A stretch of DNA of 64,000 nucleotides from Fructobacillus parabroussonetiae (GTDB lineage: Bacteria; Bacillota; Bacilli; Lactobacillales; Lactobacillaceae): contig NZ_JAAMFL010000010.1 of NCBI RefSeq assembly GCF_018437265.1, positions 34,529 through 98,528 of the forward strand. Direction: 5' to 3'. The position numbers and the translations under genes are program-made. The notes below the pieces were generated by a model that worked only from the letters and a program-made list of their open reading frames with translations, did not search any database and was not told the origin of the DNA. Shown piece by piece: positions 16,916 to 26,227 of this stretch (its first letter is position 1; each line of letters starts with the position of its first letter).

Positions 16916-18268
16916 GTGAAACTTTTGGAAAAACTAGCCCAAGAAAAGGTCCTTCGTGACCCCATTCACGACTTTATCCACATTCAAGATCAACTCATTT
17001 TAGACCTGATTAATACTAAGGAATTTCAACGTCTTCGTCGGGTTCAGCAACTCGGTGTGGCCAACACGATTTTCCACGGTGCCACACACGATCGCTTCGG
17101 TCACTGCGCCGGCGCTTATGAGCTCGCCCGTCGAGTAACTGATTACTTTGGCCAGTATTTTGCAAGCAAGACGCCAGGCGACGGTTTTTGGAATCCGGAA
17201 GAACGCATGGTCACCCTGGCTGCTGCCCTTTTACACGACGTTGGTCACGGTGCTTTTTCACACACCTTCGAACACCTTTTCCACACGGATCATGAGGCCA
17301 TGACCCAGCAAATCATCATGGGCGACACCGAAATTCACCAGGTGCTCTTGCAGGAAGGCCCTGACTTTCCTAACAAAGTCGCCTCGGTCATCGCCAAGAC
17401 CTATCCCAACCCCCAAGTCGTGCAACTGATCTCCTCGCAACTCGACGTGGACCGAATGGATTATCTTCTTCGCGACGCTTACTATACGGGCGCTTCTTAC
17501 GGCGAATTCGATCTTTCCCGAATTTTGCGGATGCTGCGACCATGCCAACGTGGCATCGCCGTCAACATTGGCGGTATGCACGCGGTCGAATCCTATCTGG
17601 TAGCGCGCTACCAAATGTATCTTCAAGTTTACTTCCACCCCGTTTCACGAGGCATGGAAATCCTCTTGGAGCACTTACTTGGTCGCGTCAAAGAGCTGCT
17701 CTCCGCTGGAAAGGAGCCCCAATCATTAGTTGGCCCCTTGCTAGCACCAGTCTTCCAGGAAGATCATGATCTGACCGTTCACGAGTACCTGCGACTCGAT
17801 GACAACCTCTTCTTGACGGCAATCAACGGCTGGCAGGATTCGGACGATACGATTTTAGCTGATTTGTCCCAACGCTTCTTGGGACGTAAGCCGCTTAAGT
17901 CCATCCAAATCAACGAACAATCAGCACCGCATCTCGACAGCTTGGAAAAAATCGTAAAAGAAGCCGGCTTCGATCCACGCTACTACACAGCGCGAAACGA
18001 TGCCTATGACTTACCTTACGACGATTACAAGCCCGCCGCTAAGAAGCCCCGGACACAAATCGAGCTGGTCTTAGCTGACGGCAGTCACCGTGAGCTTTCG
18101 GAACTTTCGACCTTGGTTGGTGCCATCAAAGGCCGTGCCTCGCTGGACCAACGCTTCTTCTTCCCAAGAGAAATGCTTGATAACGGACCAGACGATCTTT
18201 TCACCGACGTCCACGCCGATTTTCAATCACTCATTAAAAACGACACCTTCATTCCAGGTGAAGATTAA
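16916..18268 (+). CDS. HD-domain phosphohydrolase (YwfO-like)
   Basis: Metal-dependent phosphohydrolase of the dGTPase-like HD superfamily. The core is intact: RRVQQLG, then H in GATHDRFGHCAGAYELA, the HD doublet in AALLHDVGHGAFSHTFEH, and a later Asp in SSQLDVDRMDYLLRDA. These conserved blocks match YwfO and its relatives. The physiological substrate is not established from sequence. The GTG at 16916-16918 is chosen because it follows AGAAGG and a perfect -10. A TTG three codons later is possible, and the longer in-frame extension to 16829 would overlap the -10 and is rejected. It ends in its own terminator. Confidence 0.85.
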   Translation: MKLLEKLAQEKVLRDPIHDFIHIQDQLILDLINTKEFQRLRRVQQLGVANTIFHGATHDRFGHCAGAYELARRVTDYFGQYFASKTPGDGFWNPEERMVTLAAALLHDVGHGAFSHTFEHLFHTDHEAMTQQIIMGDTEIHQVLLQEGPDFPNKVASVIAKTYPNPQVVQLISSQLDVDRMDYLLRDAYYTGASYGEFDLSRILRMLRPCQRGIAVNIGGMHAVESYLVARYQMYLQVYFHPVSRGMEILLEHLLGRVKELLSAGKEPQSLVGPLLAPVFQEDHDLTVHEYLRLDDNLFLTAINGWQDSDDTILADLSQRFLGRKPLKSIQINEQSAPHLDSLEKIVKEAGFDPRYYTARNDAYDLPYDDYKPAAKKPRTQIELVLADGSHRELSELSTLVGAIKGRASLDQRFFFPREMLDNGPDDLFTDVHADFQSLIKNDTFIPGED

Positions 18269-18297
18269 AAAAGGCTTCCTGTCGGAAGCTTTTTTTA
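18267..18297 (+). terminator. terminator of the HD-domain gene
   Basis: AAGGCTTCC paired with GGAAGCTTT, four-base loop, T7 on the plus strand. Confidence 0.85.
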
Positions 18298-18337
18298 CCT
18301 GCTTACTAATTTTTCAAATACGGCGATTCAGCCAATC

Positions 18338-18397
18338 AAAAAGAGCGCAACATGGTGGCCTCAAAATATGGCGGGGCAATCCGATGCGCTCTTTTTT
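18338..18397 (-). terminator. pepN terminator with a long loop
   Basis: AAAAGAGCGCA (18339-18349) pairs with TGCGCTCTTTT around a loop of about 35 bases, immediately after the pepN stop. Confidence 0.6.
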
Positions 18398-18399
18398 TG

Positions 18400-20934
18400 T
18401 TATTTTGTCAATCCTGCCAAGGCCTTGGCAACAGCAGCTTCCTGCTTTTCCACCAAGGATACTCGGTTCTCAATGACTTGCGTATCAACAACAATTTCGC
18501 GGGAAAGTCCCGGTTGGTCTTTCTTATCATCAAAGAAGGCTTGGAAGGCTTCGAGCTTTTCACGGCTCTTGAAGATGCGAGAAATCACCGTGATGTATGA
18601 AGAGAACTCCATATCACCACCCAGACGTTCTTCCAACCATCCCCAGTTGGTCTTCAACCAATCCCAAGCCTGGTCCTGACCAACTGGGTTGGCCAAAACG
18701 CCAGCAAACCAGTTTCGCAAGTCTTGCGGCTTGATCACGGCTGGATCTTGGAAGGAAGCCACTAACTCCTTGATTTGCAAAGCATTCGGTGTCGCTGCCA
18801 GGGCAGCCGACAAGTCACGCTTCAAAGAGGCATTGGCACTTGTTTGATAGGCGGACAAAAGGGCGGCAAAAGTCTCCTGGCTGTTGTAGTTGACCAGTTC
18901 GTTCTTCAAAATTTGTGTTCGACCATCGGCTGGCAATGCCTGGGCAGAGCCGGCTTTCACAAATGTCGCATGGGCCTTCGCCAACAAGTCGTCATTGTGT
19001 CCGTACAAAGCAGCTGCCACAACCGTTGGACGAGCCAACTCGTCAGCCACTGAATCCGTTGCTTTCTTGTCCAGTCCGAGACGGGCAAAGCTCTTGGCCG
19101 AAAGTTGCTGCGTGGAGGCCTTCAAATTCTTCTCTAAGTCAGAGCCAGCAGAGGCAAAGACTTTGACAGCGGCAATGGCTTGGTAGACAAAGTCTTGCAC
19201 CAGAGCAGAATCGGAATCGGCCAGTGCTGGCAAAACAGGGAGGATATCAGCATAGCCAATCTCGTTTGCCTGTGCCAACAACAAAGCGTTTTGCAAGAAC
19301 TGTGCCTGGTCAATGGCTGAAAGGGCGGCAAGTTGTTGAACTTGTTCGGCCAAAATTTGATCATCGTAAGAAACGATGTAGTGACCGGCATTGCCGACGT
19401 TCAAACGGAAGGGACCATCCGAAGCCGCCTGCAATTCAGACCACTCGCCCAAATCGGCGCTTTCGTCGGTCAACAATTCAGGCAATCCCGCAACGGATGC
19501 CTTCAACGGCACTTGCCAAAGTCGATGATCATCTTTTGGCTTTTCGCCTAAGACAAATGGCTTTTGGCTGACTTTGACACGGCCATCTTCGATGGAAACA
19601 GACAAGACAGGGTAGCCCGGCTGGTCCAACCAGGTCTTCATAATGGCCCCAACGTCTTGGCCAGAGGCGTCGCCCAAGGCGGCCCAGAGGTCATCCCCCG
19701 TTGCGTTGCCATAGGCCTTCTTATCAAAGTAAGCCTTCAATCCCTTCCGCAAGGCATCGTCGCCAATCAAGGAACGAAGCATTACGAGCAAGTGCGCCCC
19801 CTTGGCGTAGACGATGGCAGGGTCAAAGAGCGCATCAATCTCTTCCGGATGATGAACGGCCACGTGAACGGGCTGAACACCCGGAATGGCATCGCGACGA
19901 AAGGCGGATTGTGCATCATTGGCGTTAAAGCTTTCCCAAATGTGCCAGTCTGGCTCAATGGCGTCAATGGCGACAAATTCCATCATGTTGGCGAAGGACT
20001 CGTTCAACCAGAGCTCATCCCACCACTTCATCGTGACTAAGTCACCAAACCACTGGTGCGCCAATTCGTGGGCAATCACGGTTGCCACGACCTGCTTCAT
20101 GGCCAGTTCCGTATTATCGGGATCGACCAGCAAGTAGGCTTCCCGGTAGGTAACCATTCCCCAGTTTTCCATGGCCCCAGCCGAAAAGTCCGGCAAGGCG
20201 ACTTGCAAGGACTGGGCCAGTGGATAAGGCGTCTGGTAAAAGTCCTCATAAAAGTCAATGGAGCGCTTAGCGATATCCAAGGCAAAGGCCAAATCCTTTT
20301 TTGGATGGGCCTTCGTGGCATAGACACCGACTTTGATACCGGACTGACTGGTCGTTTCAACCGATTGGAAGTCCCCAAAGGCAAAGGCCACCAAATAAGT
20401 CGACATCTTCACCGTCTTTTCAAAGTAATGCACGCCATCAACCACTCGCTCTTCTGGCATGTTGGCAATGGCGACTTCTCCAGGCTGTTCGTCAAACTTC
20501 AAAGCCAAGGAGAACGTGGCCTTTGCTTCAGGCTCATCAATACTTGGAAAGGCCTGTCGTGCAAAGTAAGTCTCAAACTGCGTGGAAACAACCTGCTTGT
20601 CTTGCCCATCAACCAAATAATAGGAAGGATAGATACCGTTCATGTTATCCGTCAACGGTGCTTCGTATGCTAACTCAATCGTTTGTTGGCCCGCCTCTTC
20701 GACTTGGAAGCGAATTTGATCCGTTGGATCATCGACGACAAAGTCGACGGCCTGTCCGTTGACTTTGACAGAAGAAACCGTCAAGTCGTGCTGGTGTAAA
20801 GCAATTGATTGGCGCTTGGCAGTCCCCGTAACGACTGTCTTCCCCTGAATCAACTTGGCCTCGCGGGAGACGTCGATAAACAGATCATAGTGTTCTGGTT
20901 GGAAAAAATCATAGAGACGTTCAATACTTGCCAT
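18400..20934 (-). CDS. pepN: aminopeptidase N (lysyl aminopeptidase)
   Basis: Zinc M1-family aminopeptidase that trims peptides from the N-terminus, a main cytoplasmic peptidase of lactic acid bacteria. The 844-residue protein has the exopeptidase motif GAMENWG and the zinc site HELAHQW with the third ligand Glu in LWLNESFAN, plus the long ERAP1-like helical C-terminal domain. There is no signal peptide. The ATG at 20932-20934 has an AGGTAGG site; the TTG just before it is rejected. A TATAAT upstream (minus strand near 20990) is a possible -10. Single gene. Confidence 0.96.
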   Translation of the reverse strand: MASIERLYDFFQPEHYDLFIDVSREAKLIQGKTVVTGTAKRQSIALHQHDLTVSSVKVNGQAVDFVVDDPTDQIRFQVEEAGQQTIELAYEAPLTDNMNGIYPSYYLVDGQDKQVVSTQFETYFARQAFPSIDEPEAKATFSLALKFDEQPGEVAIANMPEERVVDGVHYFEKTVKMSTYLVAFAFGDFQSVETTSQSGIKVGVYATKAHPKKDLAFALDIAKRSIDFYEDFYQTPYPLAQSLQVALPDFSAGAMENWGMVTYREAYLLVDPDNTELAMKQVVATVIAHELAHQWFGDLVTMKWWDELWLNESFANMMEFVAIDAIEPDWHIWESFNANDAQSAFRRDAIPGVQPVHVAVHHPEEIDALFDPAIVYAKGAHLLVMLRSLIGDDALRKGLKAYFDKKAYGNATGDDLWAALGDASGQDVGAIMKTWLDQPGYPVLSVSIEDGRVKVSQKPFVLGEKPKDDHRLWQVPLKASVAGLPELLTDESADLGEWSELQAASDGPFRLNVGNAGHYIVSYDDQILAEQVQQLAALSAIDQAQFLQNALLLAQANEIGYADILPVLPALADSDSALVQDFVYQAIAAVKVFASAGSDLEKNLKASTQQLSAKSFARLGLDKKATDSVADELARPTVVAAALYGHNDDLLAKAHATFVKAGSAQALPADGRTQILKNELVNYNSQETFAALLSAYQTSANASLKRDLSAALAATPNALQIKELVASFQDPAVIKPQDLRNWFAGVLANPVGQDQAWDWLKTNWGWLEERLGGDMEFSSYITVISRIFKSREKLEAFQAFFDDKKDQPGLSREIVVDTQVIENRVSLVEKQEAAVAKALAGLTK

Positions 20935-21054
20935 CAATATACCTACCTTTTTATTAAAGAATTATGATAAAATCTCACGTTAGATTCATTATAGCGAATG
21001 TTGCCCAAAAAGAAAAGATATCCTGGCAAAAGAAAGCTAGCTGCTTTGAAACTT

Positions 21055-21084
21055 TTGACACATTTTTGCATTCCACCATATAAT
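21055..21084 (+). promoter_or_regulatory. promoter of the CPA1 antiporter
   Basis: TTGACA (21055-21060), 18-base spacer, TATAAT (21079-21084). Confidence 0.85.
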
Positions 21085-21127
21085 AGAAGGAACGAGACAG
21101 TGTTTTCGCTATTGTAAAGGAAAGAAA

Positions 21128-23200
21128 ATGGCCCAACTTTATTTAATTGCCCTCCTACTCATTGCCGTGATTGCGGCCAATATCATTAAGCCGTTCATCC
21201 CCCGTGTACCAGAAGACCTGGTCCTCATCGTGGTTGGCGGCCTCTTTACCTTCATCCCTGTCTTTCGAGACTTTGCCCTCGATCCGGAATTCTTCCTCTT
21301 TTTGATCATTGCCCCGTTGATGTTTCAAGAAGGACAGGGCATCTCCTTTGCAACGATGAAGAAACACTTTAACGCCATCTTCCAACTGTCGGTTATTCTC
21401 GCCCTCTTCGTCGTCGCCGTTGTGGCCCTCATTACCGACAAGATTCAATCGGCTTGGCCATTGACTTTGGCCATCGCTTTGGCAGCCATTGTCGTGCCAA
21501 CCGACGCCGTGGCGGTTAAGTCCATGACCACGGGTCTCAAGATGCCAAAGGGCTTGAACCAATCACTGGAACTCGAGTCCCTTTTCAACGACGCCACTGG
21601 TATTGTCTTGCTGGATCTGGCCCTTTCCGTCTACAAGCAAGGTAGTTTTAACCTGGTGGAAGGGGTTAGCCACTTCCTCATCGTGGCCCTTGGCGGCTTG
21701 ATTATCGGTGCCTTGGCATCCGGGCTCATCGTAGCACTCCGCCTCTACCTCTCCTTCCATGCTTCCTCAGCTCAGGCCACCACGATTCCGCTGAACATTT
21801 TGACACCCTTTGTCATCTACTTACTCGCCGAACACTTCGGCGTCTCTGGCATTTTAGCCGTTGTCGCTGCCGGCATTGTCCACAATTACGAGCAATCCCG
21901 TCTACAGCTCATCGCAACCGAATCCCGTGTCGTATCCGCAACCATTTGGCAAACGCTAACGACTCTCTTAAACGGTGTCGTCTTTGTTATTTTGGGGCTG
22001 TCCCTGCCAAAAATTCTCAAGTTAATCGGGGACTTTGGCTTTGAAAAGTCGCTTGGGCTCTTCGGCCTGGCCTTCTTGATCTATCTGGCCATGTACGGCG
22101 CCCGTTTCTTCTGGGTCTCTGCGCAAAAACAAGATCGCTTAACCGGCTTCTTTGGCCAACACCAAACCAAAGACCGGTTGCAGCGGGCGCAGATTTTTGG
22201 CGTTGCAGGCGTGCACGGTGCGGTGACTTTGGCCCTGGCGATGTCCTTGCCGACGACCGTCCACGGAAAGCCACTGCCTTTCTTAAATGAGATCTTACTC
22301 GTGGCCACCTTGGTCATCTTAATTTCATTGATTGTTGCCGCCCTCATCCTGCCACGACTTTTGGAAGAGGAAGAGCAGGTCTTTAGCGAAGAAGAGTTAA
22401 ACCAGACCCGTTCAGACATGATTGATTCCGCCATCGTTAAAACCGAGCAGCGGATTCATGATCACGATACGAAGGCCGCCATTGCCCAGGCCCTACAGAC
22501 CCAAAAATTGACGATTGGCCACCCAAAGAGTCATGACGAGCAAGCCTCCCTGACCCTTCTGACCAAAGTCTCGGACGAACTGCAAGCTTACCTCGACGAC
22601 TTGATTAGTCAAGGCTACGACCAGGATACGGTCGAACGCTACATTCGCTTTTTGCAGCGCGGACTTTTGTCACCGGCTAACTCCAGACATCCCCTTGCCC
22701 GCATCAACCAGCGCCTTCACCACTGGAAGCACGAGTTCTCATGGCATTTGAAGACGCGGACTTTTACAAAGGGACAACGCTTGCGTTATCAGCAAGAACT
22801 CATGGCCCGCAATCCACAGGTAGCGGCCAAAGTCGCACAGTGGAAGGATGGGCGCCAAGCCATGCTTGCCTTAAATGACGACGTCCAAAAAGAGGCGGAC
22901 CGTCTTTTGACAAAGGCTCTAGAAAGCGAACTTGAGGCCCATCAAGACACGGAAAACATTGCCGAAGTACGCCAATTACTCGAGCGTTTCTTCCGCATTG
23001 TGGCCCACGACTACCGCAAGGGCAACGTTTCTGTGCCGACAGCCGACTACATTCAGGCCTTTGCTGATGAATACAGCTACCTTTCGGCGCAATTAGCAGC
23101 CGGCAAAGTCAAGAACGCCGTTGCCAACGAGTTATACACCGAAATCAACCAAGCACAAACCCTTCTACTGATGGAACAAGGCGAAGGTGAAAACGAATAA
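21128..23200 (+). CDS. CPA1-family Na+(K+)/H+ antiporter
   Basis: A 690-residue monovalent cation/proton antiporter. About 12 helices fill residues 1-420. The ion-binding aspartates sit in VVPTDAVAVKS and the characteristic ESLFNDATGIV follows, as in NhaP/NhaK proteins. VHGAVTLALAMSLP marks a late helix. The last 270 residues are cytoplasmic and helical, rich in Glu/Gln, and probably regulatory. AAAGGAAAG lies before the ATG, and the promoter at 21055-21084 is near consensus, suggesting steady expression. Exact cation preference cannot be told. Confidence 0.92.
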   Translation: MAQLYLIALLLIAVIAANIIKPFIPRVPEDLVLIVVGGLFTFIPVFRDFALDPEFFLFLIIAPLMFQEGQGISFATMKKHFNAIFQLSVILALFVVAVVALITDKIQSAWPLTLAIALAAIVVPTDAVAVKSMTTGLKMPKGLNQSLELESLFNDATGIVLLDLALSVYKQGSFNLVEGVSHFLIVALGGLIIGALASGLIVALRLYLSFHASSAQATTIPLNILTPFVIYLLAEHFGVSGILAVVAAGIVHNYEQSRLQLIATESRVVSATIWQTLTTLLNGVVFVILGLSLPKILKLIGDFGFEKSLGLFGLAFLIYLAMYGARFFWVSAQKQDRLTGFFGQHQTKDRLQRAQIFGVAGVHGAVTLALAMSLPTTVHGKPLPFLNEILLVATLVILISLIVAALILPRLLEEEEQVFSEEELNQTRSDMIDSAIVKTEQRIHDHDTKAAIAQALQTQKLTIGHPKSHDEQASLTLLTKVSDELQAYLDDLISQGYDQDTVERYIRFLQRGLLSPANSRHPLARINQRLHHWKHEFSWHLKTRTFTKGQRLRYQQELMARNPQVAAKVAQWKDGRQAMLALNDDVQKEADRLLTKALESELEAHQDTENIAEVRQLLERFFRIVAHDYRKGNVSVPTADYIQAFADEYSYLSAQLAAGKVKNAVANELYTEINQAQTLLLMEQGEGENE

Positions 23201-23201
23201 C

Positions 23202-23242
23202 AAAAAAGCGTGATAGTCATATTTGACTCATCACGCTTTTTT
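23202..23242. terminator. bidirectional terminator between the antiporter and DUF1054 gene
   Basis: AAAAAAGCGTGAT with ATCACGCTTTTTTT and an inner AGTCA/TGACT pairing. Confidence 0.85.
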
Positions 23243-23856
23243 TATTGGACTTTTTTTAACGTTTCGTATAAAGGCACTAAGGTTGTTAACGTTTCCAGCA
23301 AGAAATCGGCCAGTTGCTCCGGTTGGTTATCGAGCAGAGGAGAATCAACGGGAATTTGTCGGCCAATTAACACTTCGGCGGACTTAACTCGGCCATAGCG
23401 TTGCACCAGTTCGCCGTATGTCGCCAACGGCGCCTGATTGTTTTCCATATGGTTATTGGAAAGGACAAAATCCGTTGGGAGTCCCGCAACAAGCGTTGCA
23501 AGGCTGTCTAACTCCTGGGCAATGCGAGGACCGTCGGCCTTCGTCTTTTTCATGTTTTCTTCGACTGCCAAATACAGATAAAGATGGTCGTCCCAGAGGC
23601 CGAATTCGAAATGGGCTTCCATCTTATAGCCCCGTTTATTTGGCGCAAAGGCCACCCAGGTATTTTCAGGCGGATTCACCTTGCGCATCTTGTGTTTGGC
23701 CACATGGGCAACCCAGGGCCGACCGTCTGCCAGTAAAATCGGCAGGGCTTTGTCAGCAAAGGCCTCGAATTTTGGATCAATGATCGACCGGATTTTTGCC
23801 ATTCGCCCATCCAAAGTCGGATCATCAAAAACTTCAAAATCAGACTTCTGAAACAT
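23242..23856 (-). CDS. DUF1054 (UPF0637, YktB-like) protein
   Basis: A 204-residue soluble protein. Family features are the N-terminal FQKSDFEVFDDPTLDGRM, the central HVAKHKMRKVNPPENTWVAF, and FEFGLWDDHLYLYLAVEENMK. Function is unknown in the family. Its start overlaps the 3' end of the YihY gene by 17 bases, so the two are co-transcribed and probably translationally coupled. Confidence 0.85.
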   Translation of the reverse strand: MFQKSDFEVFDDPTLDGRMAKIRSIIDPKFEAFADKALPILLADGRPWVAHVAKHKMRKVNPPENTWVAFAPNKRGYKMEAHFEFGLWDDHLYLYLAVEENMKKTKADGPRIAQELDSLATLVAGLPTDFVLSNNHMENNQAPLATYGELVQRYGRVKSAEVLIGRQIPVDSPLLDNQPEQLADFLLETLTTLVPLYETLKKVQ

Positions 23857-24697
23857 CTTGTTCCCCTCTCATTCCTCGGAATCCTGATAACCAGTTCATC
23901 ACCACAAAACCAATGACCAAAATGGCCGCCACAAGGTTTAGCCAAAGCAAAAAAACAATGATCGAGGTCAGCGATTGATAAAAGCCGTACTTACCAAATT
24001 GGAAATTAGCCAAGAGAGCAAAGACCTTGTTCAGACCGTTTAGCAAGCCTAAGTCTAATAAAGAGCCAATCAAGGAAGCCAAGAATGGTGGCCGCGCTGC
24101 CTTGGCCGGCAGCTGATAATTCATCCAAAGCAGCACCAGCCAAAGGCCAATCAACAGTAACCATCGAGTCGGCGTCACCCAGAAGGCCAGGCCTGTAATT
24201 TCATGGAGGTAAATGCCCAGAATGTTACCCGAAAAGACCAAGACGGTAAAGATGACCAACATCAAGACCAACCATAGGAAGGACCAGAAGCGGGCCAAAA
24301 TAGGCAGGCCGGGCTCTTCCACGTTGGCGATCCGATTAAAGGCTTCCCGTAGCACGGTAATGACGCGCGAGAGCGACCAGAAAATAAAGAAAATCGACAG
24401 CGACCAGTAGGACTGGGTATTCGTTTTGGCAACGCTCGTCAAAACGGGATTCAAGAAATCGTTGACGGAACTAGGCAAAAAGTCCCCCATCATCGCCGCA
24501 AGATGTTCCGTTGAAACATGCAGCTTGGAAATTAGCAAGACCACCGCAATCAGCAAGGGAAAGAGCGTCAATAGGAAATAATAGGCAAAAGTCGGCCCCA
24601 CCATTCCCACCTGCGAACGTGAAAAGTAAGTGATCAATTCATTAATATGGAGCTTTTTATCCAGGAAAGCCCAGGATTTTTTAATTGATTTCGTCAT
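23840..24697 (-). CDS. YihY/BrkB family membrane protein
   Basis: A 285-residue protein with six membrane segments. The family signature is present: the SQVGMVGPTFAYYFLLTLFP segment near the first helix and WSLSRVITVLREAFNRI in the middle. The old annotation as ribonuclease BN is wrong for this family; function is unknown. It is the first gene of a two-gene unit with DUF1054. AGGGA lies four bases before the ATG. A TATAAT is just 10 bases upstream of the ATG without any -35, so it is probably fortuitous. Confidence 0.88.
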   Translation of the reverse strand: MTKSIKKSWAFLDKKLHINELITYFSRSQVGMVGPTFAYYFLLTLFPLLIAVVLLISKLHVSTEHLAAMMGDFLPSSVNDFLNPVLTSVAKTNTQSYWSLSIFFIFWSLSRVITVLREAFNRIANVEEPGLPILARFWSFLWLVLMLVIFTVLVFSGNILGIYLHEITGLAFWVTPTRWLLLIGLWLVLLWMNYQLPAKAARPPFLASLIGSLLDLGLLNGLNKVFALLANFQFGKYGFYQSLTSIIVFLLWLNLVAAILVIGFVVMNWLSGFRGMRGEQDVSEV

Positions 24698-24715
24698 AGT
24701 ATCCCTATTATATAA

Positions 24716-24741
24716 GAAAAAGACGCCTTTCGGCGTCTTAT
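24716..24741 (-). terminator. NADH oxidase terminator
   Basis: AAGACGCC, loop TTTC, GGCGTCTTA, with T5 on the minus strand. Confidence 0.85.
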
Positions 24742-24758
24742 TTTACATTTGATTCACT

Positions 24759-26120
24759 TTAGACAGATGGTGTCTGGCCCAAAGCCGTTTGTGCGGCCAA
24801 GTTGAGCACGGACCACTGGCGATCAAAGCCAGGTTGGAAGAAGAAGTCGGCTTCTGCCAAGTCTTCCAATGTCATCTTACCCTTGATTGCCAAGGCAATC
24901 GTGTTGGCGTGAGCCGTCACGTCTTGCTTTGACAAGATTTGGCCACCCAAGATTTCGTGATTTTCAGGGTTGAAAGTCAACTTAACCAAAATTTCAGGGT
25001 TACCATCCGTTACGAAGGTTGGACGAACCGTTGCCTTGTAAAGCGATGACGCAACGTTCAAGTTCATCTTTGCGGCGTTATTGGCGTTGACACCAGTGGT
25101 AGCCAACTTATAACCAAAGACAGACAAGGCAGAGGAACCATTCACACCAGCAAAGGCACGGGCAGGCTTTTCAATACCAATGTTTTCAACAACGTAGCGG
25201 GCTTCGCGACGAGCCGTTGAAGCCAAGGCAATGGGTGCTGCCTGACGGGCTGGTGCAAAGAGTGGCTTGATGGCGTCGCCAATGGCAAAGACGTTCTTTG
25301 CAGAGGTTTGCAAGTAGGCGTTCGTCTTAATAAAGCCACGGGCATCCAAGTCAACCGCGCTTTCCAAATACTGCGTATTAGGCTTAACACCAGCAGCCAC
25401 AATGACCAAGTCAGCATCAAAGCTTTGTCCTTCGTCATCCTTGACGGCTGAGACGGCACCTTTCCCTTCAAAGGAAGCCACGCCGTGACCAAGATGCAAG
25501 TTCACGTTGTGTGATGTCAATTCATCGGCAATTGGGCCAGCCAATTCTTCATCCAAGTAGTTACCCAGTGGTCGGTTAATCATGTCGATCACCGTGACCT
25601 TCTTACCGGCTTCGGCGAAGACTTGGGCAGCTTCGATTCCGATGTAACCCGTTCCAACAACCACAACGTTTTGAACGGATGCATCGTGCAACTTTTCGTC
25701 AATCTTTGTGGCCCAGTCGCGACCGCGCATCAAGAAGACGTTGTCCAAGTCGGCTCCTGGTACTGGCAAAGTCATTGGCGTCACACCAGAAGAGATGATC
25801 AACTTATCGTATGAGTCCGTCAACTTCTTTCCAGTGTTTTGATCCAAGACCGTCACTTCTTGCTTGTCCGTGTCGATGGCTTCCACTAAGTGGTTGGCCA
25901 AGACTTTGCCACCGTACTGCTCAATGTCAGCAGGCTTGAAATTGCGAACGGCATCACGTTCCGTCACTTTTCCTTCCAAGAAAAGTTCCATTCCACAGGA
26001 CATAAAGGAAATGAAATTTCCGGCTTCGTAAACGGTTACGTCAACGTCGTCATAGCGTGTCAACAACTCGTGTGCTGATTCGTGTCCACCGTGGGACGCA
26101 CCAATAATAACAACTTTCAT
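24759..26120 (-). CDS. FAD-dependent NADH oxidase / peroxidase, Cys42 type
   Basis: Re-oxidises NADH with oxygen (or peroxide), important for redox balance in heterofermentative lactic acid bacteria. The 453-residue flavoprotein has the N-terminal FAD dinucleotide fold (VVIIGASHGGHESA), a single redox cysteine at residue 42 in SFMSCGMEL, the NAD-binding fold (VVVVGTGYIGIEAAQ), the FAD-binding FAIGDA, and a C-terminal dimerisation domain. Cys42 is the sulfenic acid residue of NADH oxidase and NADH peroxidase. CoA-disulfide reductase is a further alternative. A dyad surrounding the -10 (26151-26183) suggests repression. Confidence 0.88.
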   Translation of the reverse strand: MKVVIIGASHGGHESAHELLTRYDDVDVTVYEAGNFISFMSCGMELFLEGKVTERDAVRNFKPADIEQYGGKVLANHLVEAIDTDKQEVTVLDQNTGKKLTDSYDKLIISSGVTPMTLPVPGADLDNVFLMRGRDWATKIDEKLHDASVQNVVVVGTGYIGIEAAQVFAEAGKKVTVIDMINRPLGNYLDEELAGPIADELTSHNVNLHLGHGVASFEGKGAVSAVKDDEGQSFDADLVIVAAGVKPNTQYLESAVDLDARGFIKTNAYLQTSAKNVFAIGDAIKPLFAPARQAAPIALASTARREARYVVENIGIEKPARAFAGVNGSSALSVFGYKLATTGVNANNAAKMNLNVASSLYKATVRPTFVTDGNPEILVKLTFNPENHEILGGQILSKQDVTAHANTIALAIKGKMTLEDLAEADFFFQPGFDRQWSVLNLAAQTALGQTPSV

Positions 26121-26150
26121 GATATAAAGCCTCCATGTTTTTCAACTTGT

Positions 26151-26183
26151 TGCGATAAACACATTATAGTTTGTTTTATCACA
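26151..26183 (-). promoter_or_regulatory. -10 and flanking operator-like dyad of the NADH oxidase gene
   Basis: TGCGATAAACACA (26151-26163) and TGTTTTATCACA (26172-26183) are near-perfect inverted repeats. The minus-strand -10 TATAAT (plus 26163-26168) lies between them. A protein bound to the dyad would cover the core promoter. It does not match the Rex consensus; the regulator is not known. Confidence 0.6.
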
Positions 26184-26227
26184 GAATAAAAGAGTCAATT
26201 TCGTAAAATACAAACTAGACCTTTTGC

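Noticed and set aside
24698..24712. Leaderless transcript of the YihY gene from a TATAAT 10 bases before the ATG
   Set aside because: No -35 at any acceptable spacing; a ribosome-binding site AGGGA is present, so a leadered mRNA is more likely.
26143..26183. Rex-binding site at the NADH oxidase promoter
   Set aside because: The dyad does not match TTGTGA-N6-TCACAA; arms and spacing differ.
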